Source of the DNA: Micromonospora haikouensis
GTDB taxonomy: Bacteria; Actinomycetota; Actinomycetes; Mycobacteriales; Micromonosporaceae
Length of the DNA: 36,421 bases
Reading direction: 5' to 3'
NCBI RefSeq assembly: GCF_900091595.1
Contig: NZ_FMCW01000048.1
Span: 1-36,421, forward strand
Shown: positions 23,842 through 32,228 of the stretch, in pieces
How the letters are laid out: every line of letters starts with the position of its first letter
How positions within the stretch are numbered: the first letter of the stretch is position 1
The notes under the pieces: model-generated
Databases searched by the model: none
What the model was told of the DNA's origin: nothing
What the model saw: the letters and a program-made list of their open reading frames with translations, nothing else
Made by a program: the position numbers and the translations under genes

Positions 23842-25233
23842 ATGGCCCAGGCCCCGAGGACGCTCCAGCCGTCCGCGTCGGAGCGTCACTTCTTCGGTGC
23901 CGAGCTGCGGCGCCTACGGGAACAGGCGAATCTCTCCCAGGCGCGGCTGGGAGCGAAGATCCGCTTTAGCGCCGATCTGGTCCGGCGGGTGGAGACAGCG
24001 GACCGGTTCCCGTCCCGCCAGTTCGTCGAGGCCTGCGACACGGCACTGGCCGCAGGCGGAGCTCTACTGCGGCTACTGCCGTTACTCGAGACGAAACGGG
24101 GCCTCGAACGAAACATAAGGCCTGCCTCCTCACCTGCCGGTCCGGTCAGTCCGGTGATCCCGCCGCAGGCGGCTCCGCCCGGGTCCACCGAGCCCGGTGA
24201 CCTGGTCAGGCGGGTTCCCTTACAACCGGGAGTACTTGACCGGGCCGCACTGGACTGGCTGAACGCCGACCGTGGCCCCAGCTGCCCCACGCCGGGTCGA
24301 CCGGTCGCCGCGAGCCGCGTCTCGGAGGACGATCTCGCATCGGCGGAGACCGCGCTCACCGTGTTCCGGCAGTTGGATCACACCCACGGTGCCGGCCGGG
24401 TCCACGCCCAGGTGCAGCGGTACATCGAAAATGAGCTCAACCGGCTGCTCGCGGCCACGCCCGCGTCCGAGTCGATCGGTAGACGCCTGCACACGCTCGC
24501 GGCGGGCTTCTTCGAGCTCTGCGGCTACCAGGCTGTGGACACGGGCGCGCACGGACTGGCCCAGCGTCGTTACCTGCGCGCCCTACGGCTGTCGCAGGCA
24601 GCAGACGACCGGAGCTACGGCGGGTATCTGCTCGCCGTCAACATCGGCCACCTGGCGCTCCACTGCAATCATCCCGAGGCCGGGCTTCGGATGGCCGTCA
24701 CCGCGCTCACGGGGTGCGAGGAACAGGCGACCCCGGCGCTACGCGCCGCACTGCATGCCGTGGTGGCCCGCGCGCACGCCCGCCTCGGGCATGAAGCCGA
24801 CTCGGTAGCCCATCTCTCCGTCGCGGAGAAGCAGCTCGCCCGTAGCCAGCCGGAGGACGAACCGGAGTGGATCCGTTACTTCACCCCGGCCTACCTCGCC
24901 GACGAGCTGGCCCACTGCTTTCACGACCTCGGCCGGCCGCAGCAGACACAGCATCATCTGGGCGACGCGCTCACCTCGCTGAGTCCCTCGCACGTCCGCC
25001 GGCTCGCCATCGACACCGCGCTTCTGGCCTCGTCCCTGGCCGCCGCCGGGCGTATCGACGAAGCGTGTGCGACCGGGCGGGAGGCCGTCGATCACGCGGC
25101 CAGGACGGCCTCGCACCGGTGCGTGCAGCGCATCGTCGATGTCCAGGTCGATCTCGATCCCTACCGCGGCGAGCCGGAGGTCCGCGAGTTCGGCGACTAC
25201 GTGCGGCATCAGCTGCCAGCGGCAGCGGTGTAG
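23842..25233 (+). CDS. XRE-family transcriptional regulator with TPR-like C-terminal domain
   Basis: A 463-residue regulator. The N-terminal helix-turn-helix covers about residues 18-72 (LRRLREQANLSQARLGAKIR is its core), followed by a long helical TPR-like sensory region. ATG 23842 is preceded by GAGGAGGG about 7 nt upstream; earlier in-frame codons lack protein character. The gene is divergent from the FxLD methyltransferase, the usual layout of a cluster-situated regulator. Two TTA leucine codons occur at 24082-24084 (residue 81) and 24220-24222 (residue 127). TTA is rare in high-GC actinomycetes and needs the bldA tRNA, suggesting developmental control. Its C-terminal part resembles the HTH-less TPR protein at 14484. 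It overlaps the convergent S9 peptidase by 25 bp. Confidence 0.88.
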   Translation: MAQAPRTLQPSASERHFFGAELRRLREQANLSQARLGAKIRFSADLVRRVETADRFPSRQFVEACDTALAAGGALLRLLPLLETKRGLERNIRPASSPAGPVSPVIPPQAAPPGSTEPGDLVRRVPLQPGVLDRAALDWLNADRGPSCPTPGRPVAASRVSEDDLASAETALTVFRQLDHTHGAGRVHAQVQRYIENELNRLLAATPASESIGRRLHTLAAGFFELCGYQAVDTGAHGLAQRRYLRALRLSQAADDRSYGGYLLAVNIGHLALHCNHPEAGLRMAVTALTGCEEQATPALRAALHAVVARAHARLGHEADSVAHLSVAEKQLARSQPEDEPEWIRYFTPAYLADELAHCFHDLGRPQQTQHHLGDALTSLSPSHVRRLAIDTALLASSLAAAGRIDEACATGREAVDHAARTASHRCVQRIVDVQVDLDPYRGEPEVREFGDYVRHQLPAAAV

Positions 25234-27041
25234 CACCCCGGATCCCCGCCGGCCTCGCCCATCCACGACCGGTAGTGGGCCAGCTCAGCCTCCAATGCCG
25301 CCCCAGCATGTCCGGAGGTGGCCACGTAGTGACCGACGCCGTCGAGCAACAGCAGCTCGTGTGGCAGGCCGCGGCGGGTCAACTGCGCGGCGAGGTCCCG
25401 CGCGTCGTCGACGGCGGCAACGGCGTCGACGGTGCCGTGGACGAGCAGCACCGGCCGGCGGATCGCATCGGCGTGGACCCGGCCCGCGCCGCCCCGCAGG
25501 CGCAGGGCATGGGCGCGCTGGAATCTGGGCACGGTGGTCGCCCACCGGTCGGGATCCACGATCGCCGAGATGGCCGTGGCGGCGGCGAACGGCCCGTCCT
25601 GCGTCGCCGCGTGGAGGGCCGTGTACCCGCCGGCGCTAGCACCGCGGATGAAGACCCCACCCGGCACCGCTCGCCCCGTTACCAGCAGGTGCTCGGCCAC
25701 TGCCCGGCAGTCGTCGACGTCATCGACACCCCACCGGCCGTACAGCGACTCGCGGAACGCCCGCCCGTAGCCGGTGCTGCCGAGGTAGTCGACATCCACG
25801 ACGGCGAACCCACGGCTGGTGAAGAACTGCGCCTGCCAGTCCAGGCGCAGCAGGCAGGAGGCGGTCGGGCCGGGGTGCGCACGGACGATCACGGGCGCCC
25901 GCCACCCCGGCCCCGCGCCTGTCGGCGGATACACCAGGGCCAGGACCTCGCGGTCGTCCGCGACCCGCACCCGCAGCTCCGTCGGCGTCGAGACCGCGCG
26001 TCCGGCAAGGCGGGTGTGTTCCGACCGGGCCAGCACCTCCAGGCGGGGACCGTCAGCAGTCAGGTGCGCCAACGCGACCTGCGGCGCCGCCGTCGGTGAC
26101 GAGGCGATCAGCGCGACTGCCGTCCCGTGCGCCGCCACGTAGGGCTTGATCGACGTGTACGGAAGCTCGACCGACGTCGCAGCGCCGGACGGGTCGACGA
26201 GGAGCAGGCGGTGTCGCGGCCCCTGCTGCACCGCCATCACGATCCGTCCGTCGTCGAGGAAGTCATACGACGCGTAGCCCAGTTCCCAGGGCTCCGCCAC
26301 GCATTCACCCGCAACGGGGACGACGGCCTGGGCCTCCTGTCCGTTCCACCGGAAGAGGTTCCACCAGCCACTGCGGTCCGACATGAAGTAGAGCGCGCCG
26401 TCGGGACCCCACCGTGGCTCCACCGCCGACTCGTCTGCCCCGCCCGCGACCCGCACGGGATCCCCGATGCCTCCGCCAGACTCGTAGGGCGCCACCCACA
26501 ACTCGCAGGCATCCCACGGCATGTCCCGCTCGCTCCACCACGACCATGCCAGGAAGGCCGGACCCGGTCGGGGCGCGCCGAAGAAGCCCGCCGACTCGGC
26601 GAGAACCCTCACCTGCAGCGGCCCCGTGAGCGCCACCGCCACCAACTCGTCACCCTGCTCGGACTCCCGCACGGCCAGCAACTCGCCCGCACCGACGACC
26701 AGGTCTCCCATTACCCCTGGACTGATCAGTTCCAGCTCGTCACCTCCGCGGCGACGCCGGTACAGACCGCCCTCGCCGACACACCACAGGTTACCGTCGA
26801 CGACGGCGAAGGAGCCACCGCCGTACGCGTGCACCGCGCTGCCGATGTGGAAGTTCGCGGGACCCGCGTCCCGCGTTCCTTCGCCGGGCCGCCACCGCAT
26901 CAGGGTTGCGGCTCCGCCGGCATCGGGGCGCGTCTCCAACCAATAGAGCGAACCGTCGAAGATTCGAAGCTGGTCATAACTAACGGATGCCCGCACCGCG
27001 TCCGCCGCCGAAATGGGAGCATCGGCGGCCTCCGCCCTCAC
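25209..27041 (-). CDS. S9-family prolyl oligopeptidase / acylaminoacyl-peptidase
   Basis: A 610-residue serine peptidase with an N-terminal beta-propeller-like half and a C-terminal alpha/beta-hydrolase domain. The nucleophile motif is GASAGG (S469), with D539 in HGTVDAVAA and H571 in DGVGHYVA completing the triad. There is no signal peptide, so it is probably cytosolic. I chose GTG 27041 because AGGAGG (27047-27052) lies 5 nt upstream; an in-frame GTG at 27110 has no ribosome site. The gene converges on the XRE regulator with a 25-bp overlap. Prolyl oligopeptidases remove leaders in some class III lanthipeptide pathways, so a role in FxLD leader processing is possible, but general peptide turnover is equally compatible. 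Confidence 0.88.
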   Translation of the reverse strand: MRAEAADAPISAADAVRASVSYDQLRIFDGSLYWLETRPDAGGAATLMRWRPGEGTRDAGPANFHIGSAVHAYGGGSFAVVDGNLWCVGEGGLYRRRRGGDELELISPGVMGDLVVGAGELLAVRESEQGDELVAVALTGPLQVRVLAESAGFFGAPRPGPAFLAWSWWSERDMPWDACELWVAPYESGGGIGDPVRVAGGADESAVEPRWGPDGALYFMSDRSGWWNLFRWNGQEAQAVVPVAGECVAEPWELGYASYDFLDDGRIVMAVQQGPRHRLLLVDPSGAATSVELPYTSIKPYVAAHGTAVALIASSPTAAPQVALAHLTADGPRLEVLARSEHTRLAGRAVSTPTELRVRVADDREVLALVYPPTGAGPGWRAPVIVRAHPGPTASCLLRLDWQAQFFTSRGFAVVDVDYLGSTGYGRAFRESLYGRWGVDDVDDCRAVAEHLLVTGRAVPGGVFIRGASAGGYTALHAATQDGPFAAATAISAIVDPDRWATTVPRFQRAHALRLRGGAGRVHADAIRRPVLLVHGTVDAVAAVDDARDLAAQLTRRGLPHELLLLDGVGHYVATSGHAGAALEAELAHYRSWMGEAGGDPGCYTAAAGS

Positions 27042-27424
27042 GCGCGCCTCCTCGCGCAGCCCGGCGTCAAGCAGGCAGGACAGCAGACGAGGAGCCCTCT
27101 CGGGTGCCACACTCGGCGCGCCGGCAGCCGGGGTGGAGGCGGGCTCGGCCTCGGGGACTCGCGGGGGTGGGCAGCCACAACGCCGACTCTACGCCCGCCG
27201 CCATGCACTCCCTTGGGCGTCCCGGTCCCCTGCTCCTCCAGCAGCCCTTTACTCGGCGGCACCGATGCCGGACGCGGACAGCACTTTCTGTCCGCATTCC
27301 CGCTATCGACTGGTTCCCCGAATCCGAGCGACCCTTTTTGCAACAGCCGCATTGATGTGTGACGGCCACCGCTTGGCAAATCTCGATCCGGTGAATGCGA
27401 ATTCGAAGCTTGAAGGAGTGGGAA
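27042..27424. other. 383-bp divergent intergenic region
   Basis: This lies between the S9 peptidase (minus) and the permease (plus) and should carry both promoters. It is GC-rich up to about 27280 and less so toward the permease. I see no convincing promoter pair, operator or small gene. Confidence 0.5.
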
Positions 27425-28831
27425 GTGCAACGACAGGAAAGGCTGGAGCATTACGGATATCGGCAGGAGCTGGCCCGGGGGCTGAGGTTTCGGGATCTGG
27501 TGGCGTACGGGTTGGTGTACATGGTGCCGATCGCGCCGATGGCGATCTTCGGGAGTGTGTACGCGGGGTCGGGTGGGATGGTGGCGTTGGCGTACGTGGT
27601 GGGTGTGGTGGCGTTGATGTTCACCGCGTTCTCGTACGCGCAGATGGTGCGGGCGTTTCCGATGTCGGGGAGCGTCTACAACTACGCGGGGCGTGGGATC
27701 GGTGCGCCGGTGGGGTTCCTGGCGGGTTGGGTGATCCTGCTGGACTACGTGCTGGTGCCGGGCCTGTTGTATCTGGTGGCGTCGGTGGCGATGCACGCGA
27801 GTGTGCCGTCGGTGCCGGTGTGGTGTTGGCTGCTGGGCTTCGTGGTGGTGAACACGGTGGTCAACTCGGTCGGGATCCGGATGACAGCGTTGGTCACGCG
27901 GGTCATGCTCGTCGGTGAGCTGCTGGTGTTGGCGGTGTTCCTGGTCGTCGCTGCCGGTGCCCTCGCCGCGGGCAAGGGCCGGTTGAGCTGGGGGGCGTTC
28001 TACGACTCCGACACGTTCGGCTGGTCGGTGGTGGCCGGGGCGGTGTCGATCGCGGTGTTGTCGTTCCTCGGGTTCGACGGCATCTCCATGCTCGCCGAGG
28101 AGAGCAGGGGCGGGCCCCGGCAGGTCGGGCGGGCAATGGCGGCGGTCCTGATCCTGGCGGGGGTGTTGTTCGTCGGGCAGACGTGGCTGGCGGCGATGCT
28201 CGTCGCCGACCCGGGCCGGCTGCTGGCCGACGGTGATCCGGCGGGGACGGCGTTCTACGACGTGGCGCGGGTCGCGGGCGGGGGTTGGTTGGCGACGGTG
28301 TGCGCGGTGGCGACGGCGGTCGCGTGGGGGTTGCCGAACTCGATGGTCGCCCAGGTCGCGACCAGCCGGCTGCTCTACGCCATGGCGCGGGACCGTCAGT
28401 TGCCGGGGTTCCTGGCGCGGGTGTCGCCCCGGCGGGGTGTGCCGGTCAACGCGACCCTGCTCACCGGTGTGGTGTCCCTGGTGCTGGGCCTGTACATGGC
28501 GGGTCGGGCGGACGGGGTGACGGTGTTGTCGTCGCTGGTCAACTTCGGGGCGATGGTGGCGTTCCTGGTGCTGCACGTGTCGGTGGTGGTGCACCACCTC
28601 GTCCGTCGGCGTAGCCGTAACTGGTGGGCGCACCTGGTCATGCCGGTGCTGGGGTTCACAGTCCTGGCCTACGTGGTGGTGCACGCGAACATTGCCGCCC
28701 AGCGGGCCGGGTTGGCGTGGCTCGCGGTGGGGCTGGTGGTCCTCGCCTGCCTGTACGCCACCGGCCGGCGTCCCGTGCTGTCCGGCCTGGTGCCGGCCCG
28801 CCCGGCCGGCCGTGACCTGGAGCGGGTGTGA
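27425..28831 (+). CDS. APC-superfamily amino acid / amide permease
   Basis: A 468-residue inner-membrane transporter with about twelve hydrophobic segments. The N-terminal region (YGLVYMVPIAPMAIFGSVYA, then SGGMVALAY and FSYAQMVRAFPMSGSVYNYA) is typical of the APC family of amino acid/polyamine transporters. GTG 27425 was chosen because AAGGAG (27413-27418) lies 6 nt upstream; the in-frame ATG at 27395 would place this site inside the gene. The stop overlaps the next gene, an acetamidase/formamidase (GTGTGA), so the natural reading is uptake of an amide or amine that the neighbouring enzyme hydrolyses. The actual substrate is not visible from sequence. It could also be unrelated to the lanthipeptide operon next door. 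Confidence 0.9.
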   Translation: MQRQERLEHYGYRQELARGLRFRDLVAYGLVYMVPIAPMAIFGSVYAGSGGMVALAYVVGVVALMFTAFSYAQMVRAFPMSGSVYNYAGRGIGAPVGFLAGWVILLDYVLVPGLLYLVASVAMHASVPSVPVWCWLLGFVVVNTVVNSVGIRMTALVTRVMLVGELLVLAVFLVVAAGALAAGKGRLSWGAFYDSDTFGWSVVAGAVSIAVLSFLGFDGISMLAEESRGGPRQVGRAMAAVLILAGVLFVGQTWLAAMLVADPGRLLADGDPAGTAFYDVARVAGGGWLATVCAVATAVAWGLPNSMVAQVATSRLLYAMARDRQLPGFLARVSPRRGVPVNATLLTGVVSLVLGLYMAGRADGVTVLSSLVNFGAMVAFLVLHVSVVVHHLVRRRSRNWWAHLVMPVLGFTVLAYVVVHANIAAQRAGLAWLAVGLVVLACLYATGRRPVLSGLVPARPAGRDLERV

Positions 28832-29841
28832 CCGGCATGGACCGGATCGTGTACCGGCCGGGCCCGGGGGAACTGGCGCACACCTTCGGCGCGCGTCTGC
28901 CCGTCGCCCACGTCCGCTGCGGGGACGTGCTGGAGGTGTTCACGCAGGACTGCTTCGGCGGGCTGGTGCGGGGTCCGGCGGACCTGCCGTCGCGGGTGTG
29001 CCGCATGCCGTACCTGAACCCGGTGTCCGGGCCGTTCTTCGTCGAGGACGCCGAGCCCGGCGATACCCTCGCCGTGCACATCGCCGCGATCAGCCCCGCC
29101 ACGGACTGGGGGGTGTCGACGACGTTCCCGCACTTCGGGGCGCTGACCTCGACCTCCCGCACCGCCACCCTGCAACCTCCGCTGCCCGAACGGGTGTGGG
29201 TGTACGGGATCGACCAGCAGGCCCGCACCGTACGGTTCCAGGCCACGAGCAGCGACCACACGGTGGATCTCCCGCTGGATCCGATGATCGGCACGATCGG
29301 CGTCGCACCCGCAGGGTTCGAGGCCCGCTCCACACTCGTGCCCGACTCCCACGGCGGGAACCTCGACACCCCGCAGCTACGCGCCGGCGTCACCCTCTTC
29401 CTCGGGGTCAACGTGCACGGGGCGATGCTCGCCCTCGGCGACGGACACGCCCGCCAGGGCGAAGGCGAGGCCTGCGGCGCCGCCGTGGAGATCGCCACCG
29501 TCACCACCCTCATCGTCGAGGTCGTCAAAGGCGTGACGACACCCTGGCCGCGGCTGGAGACCGACACCTCGCTCATGTCGATCGGCTGCGCCCGCCCCCT
29601 GGAGGACGCCTACCGCATCGCCCACCACGACCTCGTCGGCTGGACCAGCACCCTGACCGGCCTGGACACCCTCGACGCCTACCAACTCGTGTCCCAGGCC
29701 GGGCGCGCACCCGTCGGCAACGTCTGCGACCCCAACTACACGATCCTCGCCGCCGTCGACAAAGCCCTGCTCCCCGCACCGTCCGACGCCTACCAGGACG
29801 CGCACCGCCGGCTACGGCGGCTCGCCGCCGAAACACGGTAG
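28828..29841 (+). CDS. Acetamidase/formamidase family hydrolase
   Basis: A 337-residue member of the acetamidase/formamidase family, which releases ammonia from short amides. Recognisable segments are the N-terminal region HVRCGDVLEVFTQDCFGG, GPFFVEDAEPGDTLAVHI and GTIGVAPA, and the later DGHARQGEGEACGAAVE, all typical of the family. GTG 28828 overlaps the permease stop, with GGAG (28819-28822) 5 nt upstream; ATG at 28837 is a possible alternative. It is expected to be cytosolic and to work with the preceding permease in nitrogen acquisition. The antisense frame that covers it is a shadow. Confidence 0.9.
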   Translation: MTGMDRIVYRPGPGELAHTFGARLPVAHVRCGDVLEVFTQDCFGGLVRGPADLPSRVCRMPYLNPVSGPFFVEDAEPGDTLAVHIAAISPATDWGVSTTFPHFGALTSTSRTATLQPPLPERVWVYGIDQQARTVRFQATSSDHTVDLPLDPMIGTIGVAPAGFEARSTLVPDSHGGNLDTPQLRAGVTLFLGVNVHGAMLALGDGHARQGEGEACGAAVEIATVTTLIVEVVKGVTTPWPRLETDTSLMSIGCARPLEDAYRIAHHDLVGWTSTLTGLDTLDAYQLVSQAGRAPVGNVCDPNYTILAAVDKALLPAPSDAYQDAHRRLRRLAAETR

Positions 29842-29850
29842 GAGCCGACC

Positions 29851-30531
29851 GTGACCACGATCCCCCACCTGCCGCTGCGCGACGAGCTGTTCATGCTCGC
29901 CCACGACGACGACACCGGCCGCCTGCACGTACACCGCCGGGCCCTCGCCCTCGGCCTCGCCGGCGCCGTCCTGATCGACCTGCACCTCGCCGCACGGGTC
30001 ATCGTCGACCCACCCGACCCCACCAGCGCTGTGCCCGGCCAACGGCTGCGCCTGCGCACCGACCGGCCCGTCGGCGACCTCATCGCCGACGCCGCCATCG
30101 CCTCACTGCACCCCACCCGCACCGCCCCGCCCCTGCGGACCTGGCTGCGGCACTTCGCCGTCGACCTCTACGACCGCACCCGCGCCGGACTCGTCACCAC
30201 CGGAATCCTGCGCCCACACCGCCAACGACGCCTCGCCGGCATCACCCACCGCCACACCTACCTACCCACCCACAGCAAATGGTCCGTCGTCCCCCGCGCC
30301 CGACTCTGCTACCTCGCCCAAGGCCGCGAACAACCCAACGACCACACCGCCGCACTCGCCGGCCTCGTCGCCGTCCTCGGCCTGACCACCCACCTGTACC
30401 TCGACAACGACCCGACCACCCTGACCACACGCCTCACCACCATCGCCAACCAACACCACCGAGCCGTACGGGACATCACCGCCGCGGTCGACGCCAGCAT
30501 CGGCGACCTCGCCACCGCCGCCTACCGCTGA
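29851..30531 (+). CDS. GPP34 (Golgi phosphoprotein 3)-family protein
   Basis: A 226-residue GPP34-family protein. The N-terminus PLRDELFMLAHDDDTGRL and the following ALALGLAGAVLIDLHLAARV are the family signature. In eukaryotes GOLPH3 binds phosphoinositides; the role of the many actinobacterial copies is unknown. GTG 29851 is preceded by AGGAG (29840-29844), which overlaps the amidase stop, so it is co-transcribed with the amidase. It has no signal peptide or membrane segment, but family members associate peripherally with membranes. A hairpin follows the stop. Confidence 0.85.
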   Translation: MTTIPHLPLRDELFMLAHDDDTGRLHVHRRALALGLAGAVLIDLHLAARVIVDPPDPTSAVPGQRLRLRTDRPVGDLIADAAIASLHPTRTAPPLRTWLRHFAVDLYDRTRAGLVTTGILRPHRQRRLAGITHRHTYLPTHSKWSVVPRARLCYLAQGREQPNDHTAALAGLVAVLGLTTHLYLDNDPTTLTTRLTTIANQHHRAVRDITAAVDASIGDLATAAYR

Positions 30532-30557
30532 CCCGCTCTCCCGGCGTCCCCGAGGGA

Positions 30558-30588
30558 GCGGCGGTACATCGTCGTCCCGCACCGCCGC
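30558..30588 (+). terminator. Possible terminator after the GPP34 gene
   Basis: A perfect 8-bp GC stem (30558-30565 with 30581-30588) and a 15-nt loop lie 26 nt after the GPP34 stop, in the 185-bp gap before the flavoprotein gene. No T tract follows, so it may only attenuate. Confidence 0.4.
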
Positions 30589-30716
30589 CACGTCACCGAC
30601 TGCCGAGCCTCTCTGCCTGCTGGCAGGACCACGACGCGTCACCACCAGCGACCCGCGCCCTCGCGCGCACCACGCCACCGACCCAGCATTCCGATCAGCG
30701 CCAAGGAGCCGGTCTC

Positions 30717-31928
30717 GTGACACCGCCCGCCGCCTATCCAGCCGACCTCCGCGCATCCTGGGCCGACGTCACACCCCACCTGCGCCGCGCCACCGACCAC
30801 TTCTCGTCCCTCCTGGCTGACCGACGGATGAGGCTGCTGCCCGAACGTGATGCACAACTGTTCCTGGCCACCGTCGGTCACCTGATCGCCGGGGGTGACA
30901 ACCACGCGGGGCGCACCGCTCTGCTCGCCGCGTTCGCCCCCACCTACCGGTACCTGGGCCTGCAGCCCTACCACCACCAGATGCTCGTTGACGCCCTCAC
31001 CGCCACCGTCGCCCGCCACGCGCCCACCGCCTGGACGTCCACGATCGCCGATCAGTGGCGCCGTCACGGCCACCACGTCCTCAACCTCACCCACCGCGCC
31101 GCCCACCGCCTCACCACCACACTCCCGTGGACCCCTGCCCAGATCATCGGCCGCGACCCGGCAACCGATACCACCACGGTGCTCACTCTGCGTCCCCGCC
31201 GCCGCCTGCAGTACGAACCCGGCCAGGCCCTCCCCGTCACCACGCCCCACCGACCTGGCACCTGGAGGTGGTACTCCCCGGCCAATGCACCCCGCCCTGA
31301 CGGCACCATCGAGCTCCACGTCCGCGCCGTCCCCGACGGACCCGTCTCGCCCTGTCTCACCCACCATGCCGCCGTCGGGGAATACGTGTGGCTCGGCCCG
31401 CCCTACCACGCCGGACTGACCCTCGACCCCGACCACCACGGTGACCTTCTCCTCGCCGCTGGCGGCACCGGCCTGGCGCCCCTACGCGCCATCGTCGAAC
31501 ACCTCACCATCACCGGCGCCGCCAACGGCCGGCAGCGGCGGGTCACCCTCATCGTCGGTGCCCGCACGCTCGAAGACCTCTACGACAGCATCACCCTCGA
31601 CACCCTCCAGACCGCGTATCCGGAGTGGCTGACCATCAGGCCCACCTTCACCGACGACCCCCTCGTCGACCCGGCCGCCCAGGGTGACGTGCTCACCGCC
31701 GTCCTCGACCACTACCGGCCCGGCCACCACGTCCACGTCGCCGGCCCACCCGCACTCATCGACCACGCCCGCCACCGCCTCCCCCTCGCCGGCATCCCCA
31801 CCGACCACCTCCACCTCGCCGAAACCTTCACCCGCCCCACTGCACCCGCCGTAGAACCAGCAGGCGGCACCAGGTTCTCCCGACGGCAGGACACCATCAC
31901 GCGCCGCAAGGCGACCCCGCTGCGGTGA
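30717..31928 (+). CDS. Globin-reductase-like flavoprotein (flavohaemoprotein-related)
   Basis: A 403-residue two-part protein. Residues about 10-135 are globin-like in length and pattern; residues about 140-385 form a ferredoxin-NADP reductase module with the FAD motif RWYSPAN (184-190) and the NAD(P) motif GGTGLAP (249-255). Flavohaemoproteins detoxify nitric oxide. However, in the F-helix region (PTYRYLGLQPYHHQM, 75-89) the position expected for the proximal haem His appears to be Tyr77, so haem binding is doubtful unless His86 or His87 substitutes. GTG 30717 has AAGGAG (30703-30708) 8 nt upstream. It lies 185 bp after the GPP34 gene and may have its own promoter. Confidence 0.82.
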   Translation: MTPPAAYPADLRASWADVTPHLRRATDHFSSLLADRRMRLLPERDAQLFLATVGHLIAGGDNHAGRTALLAAFAPTYRYLGLQPYHHQMLVDALTATVARHAPTAWTSTIADQWRRHGHHVLNLTHRAAHRLTTTLPWTPAQIIGRDPATDTTTVLTLRPRRRLQYEPGQALPVTTPHRPGTWRWYSPANAPRPDGTIELHVRAVPDGPVSPCLTHHAAVGEYVWLGPPYHAGLTLDPDHHGDLLLAAGGTGLAPLRAIVEHLTITGAANGRQRRVTLIVGARTLEDLYDSITLDTLQTAYPEWLTIRPTFTDDPLVDPAAQGDVLTAVLDHYRPGHHVHVAGPPALIDHARHRLPLAGIPTDHLHLAETFTRPTAPAVEPAGGTRFSRRQDTITRRKATPLR

Positions 31929-32117
31929 CACCGCGTCCACCTCCTCGCGGCCGCCCAGCCCCGAGGCCTTCCGGCCACGCCTCCGCCGCCCCTCGACGCG
32001 CTCGGGCTGCGCTTCCCCTGCGGGATGTCCAACCCGGCACCGGATGACCGGTCTCTCCAGGCGAACGAGCCGACGTCGGCAGCCGCCGCCCACCCACCCT
32101 GACCCAGGAGCCCACCC

Positions 32118-32228
32118 TTGCTTTCCCACCCCCGGCGTCTCCACCACGCAGTCCTCCGGTCCGCATCGGCCTGCGCGCCGTCCGCCGCTCCCGGCCGGCT
32201 GTCGCGCGTCGACCGGCGTACCCGCTGA
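32118..32228 (+). CDS. Possible 36-residue leader frame coupled to the helicase gene
   Basis: TTG 32118 follows AGGAG (32106-32110) by 7 nt and opens a 36-codon frame. It ends in TGA at 32226-32228, overlapping the helicase ATG as TGATG. The helicase has no ribosome site of its own, so translation of this frame could load ribosomes onto it. The product is Arg-rich with no recognisable domain. Its codon pattern is not clearly protein-like, so the coding status is uncertain. The rest of the gap 31929-32117 holds nothing I recognise. Confidence 0.33.
   Translation: MLSHPRRLHHAVLRSASACAPSAAPGRLSRVDRRTR

Noticed and set aside
27038..28684. 548-codon minus-strand frame antisense to the permease
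   Set aside because: It is His/Arg/Gln/Pro-rich with no domain, lying opposite a clear transporter gene.
32025..32102. 25-codon plus-strand frame before the helicase
   Set aside because: It has an ATG but no ribosome site, no coupling to the helicase and no domain; the TTG frame at 32118 is better supported.
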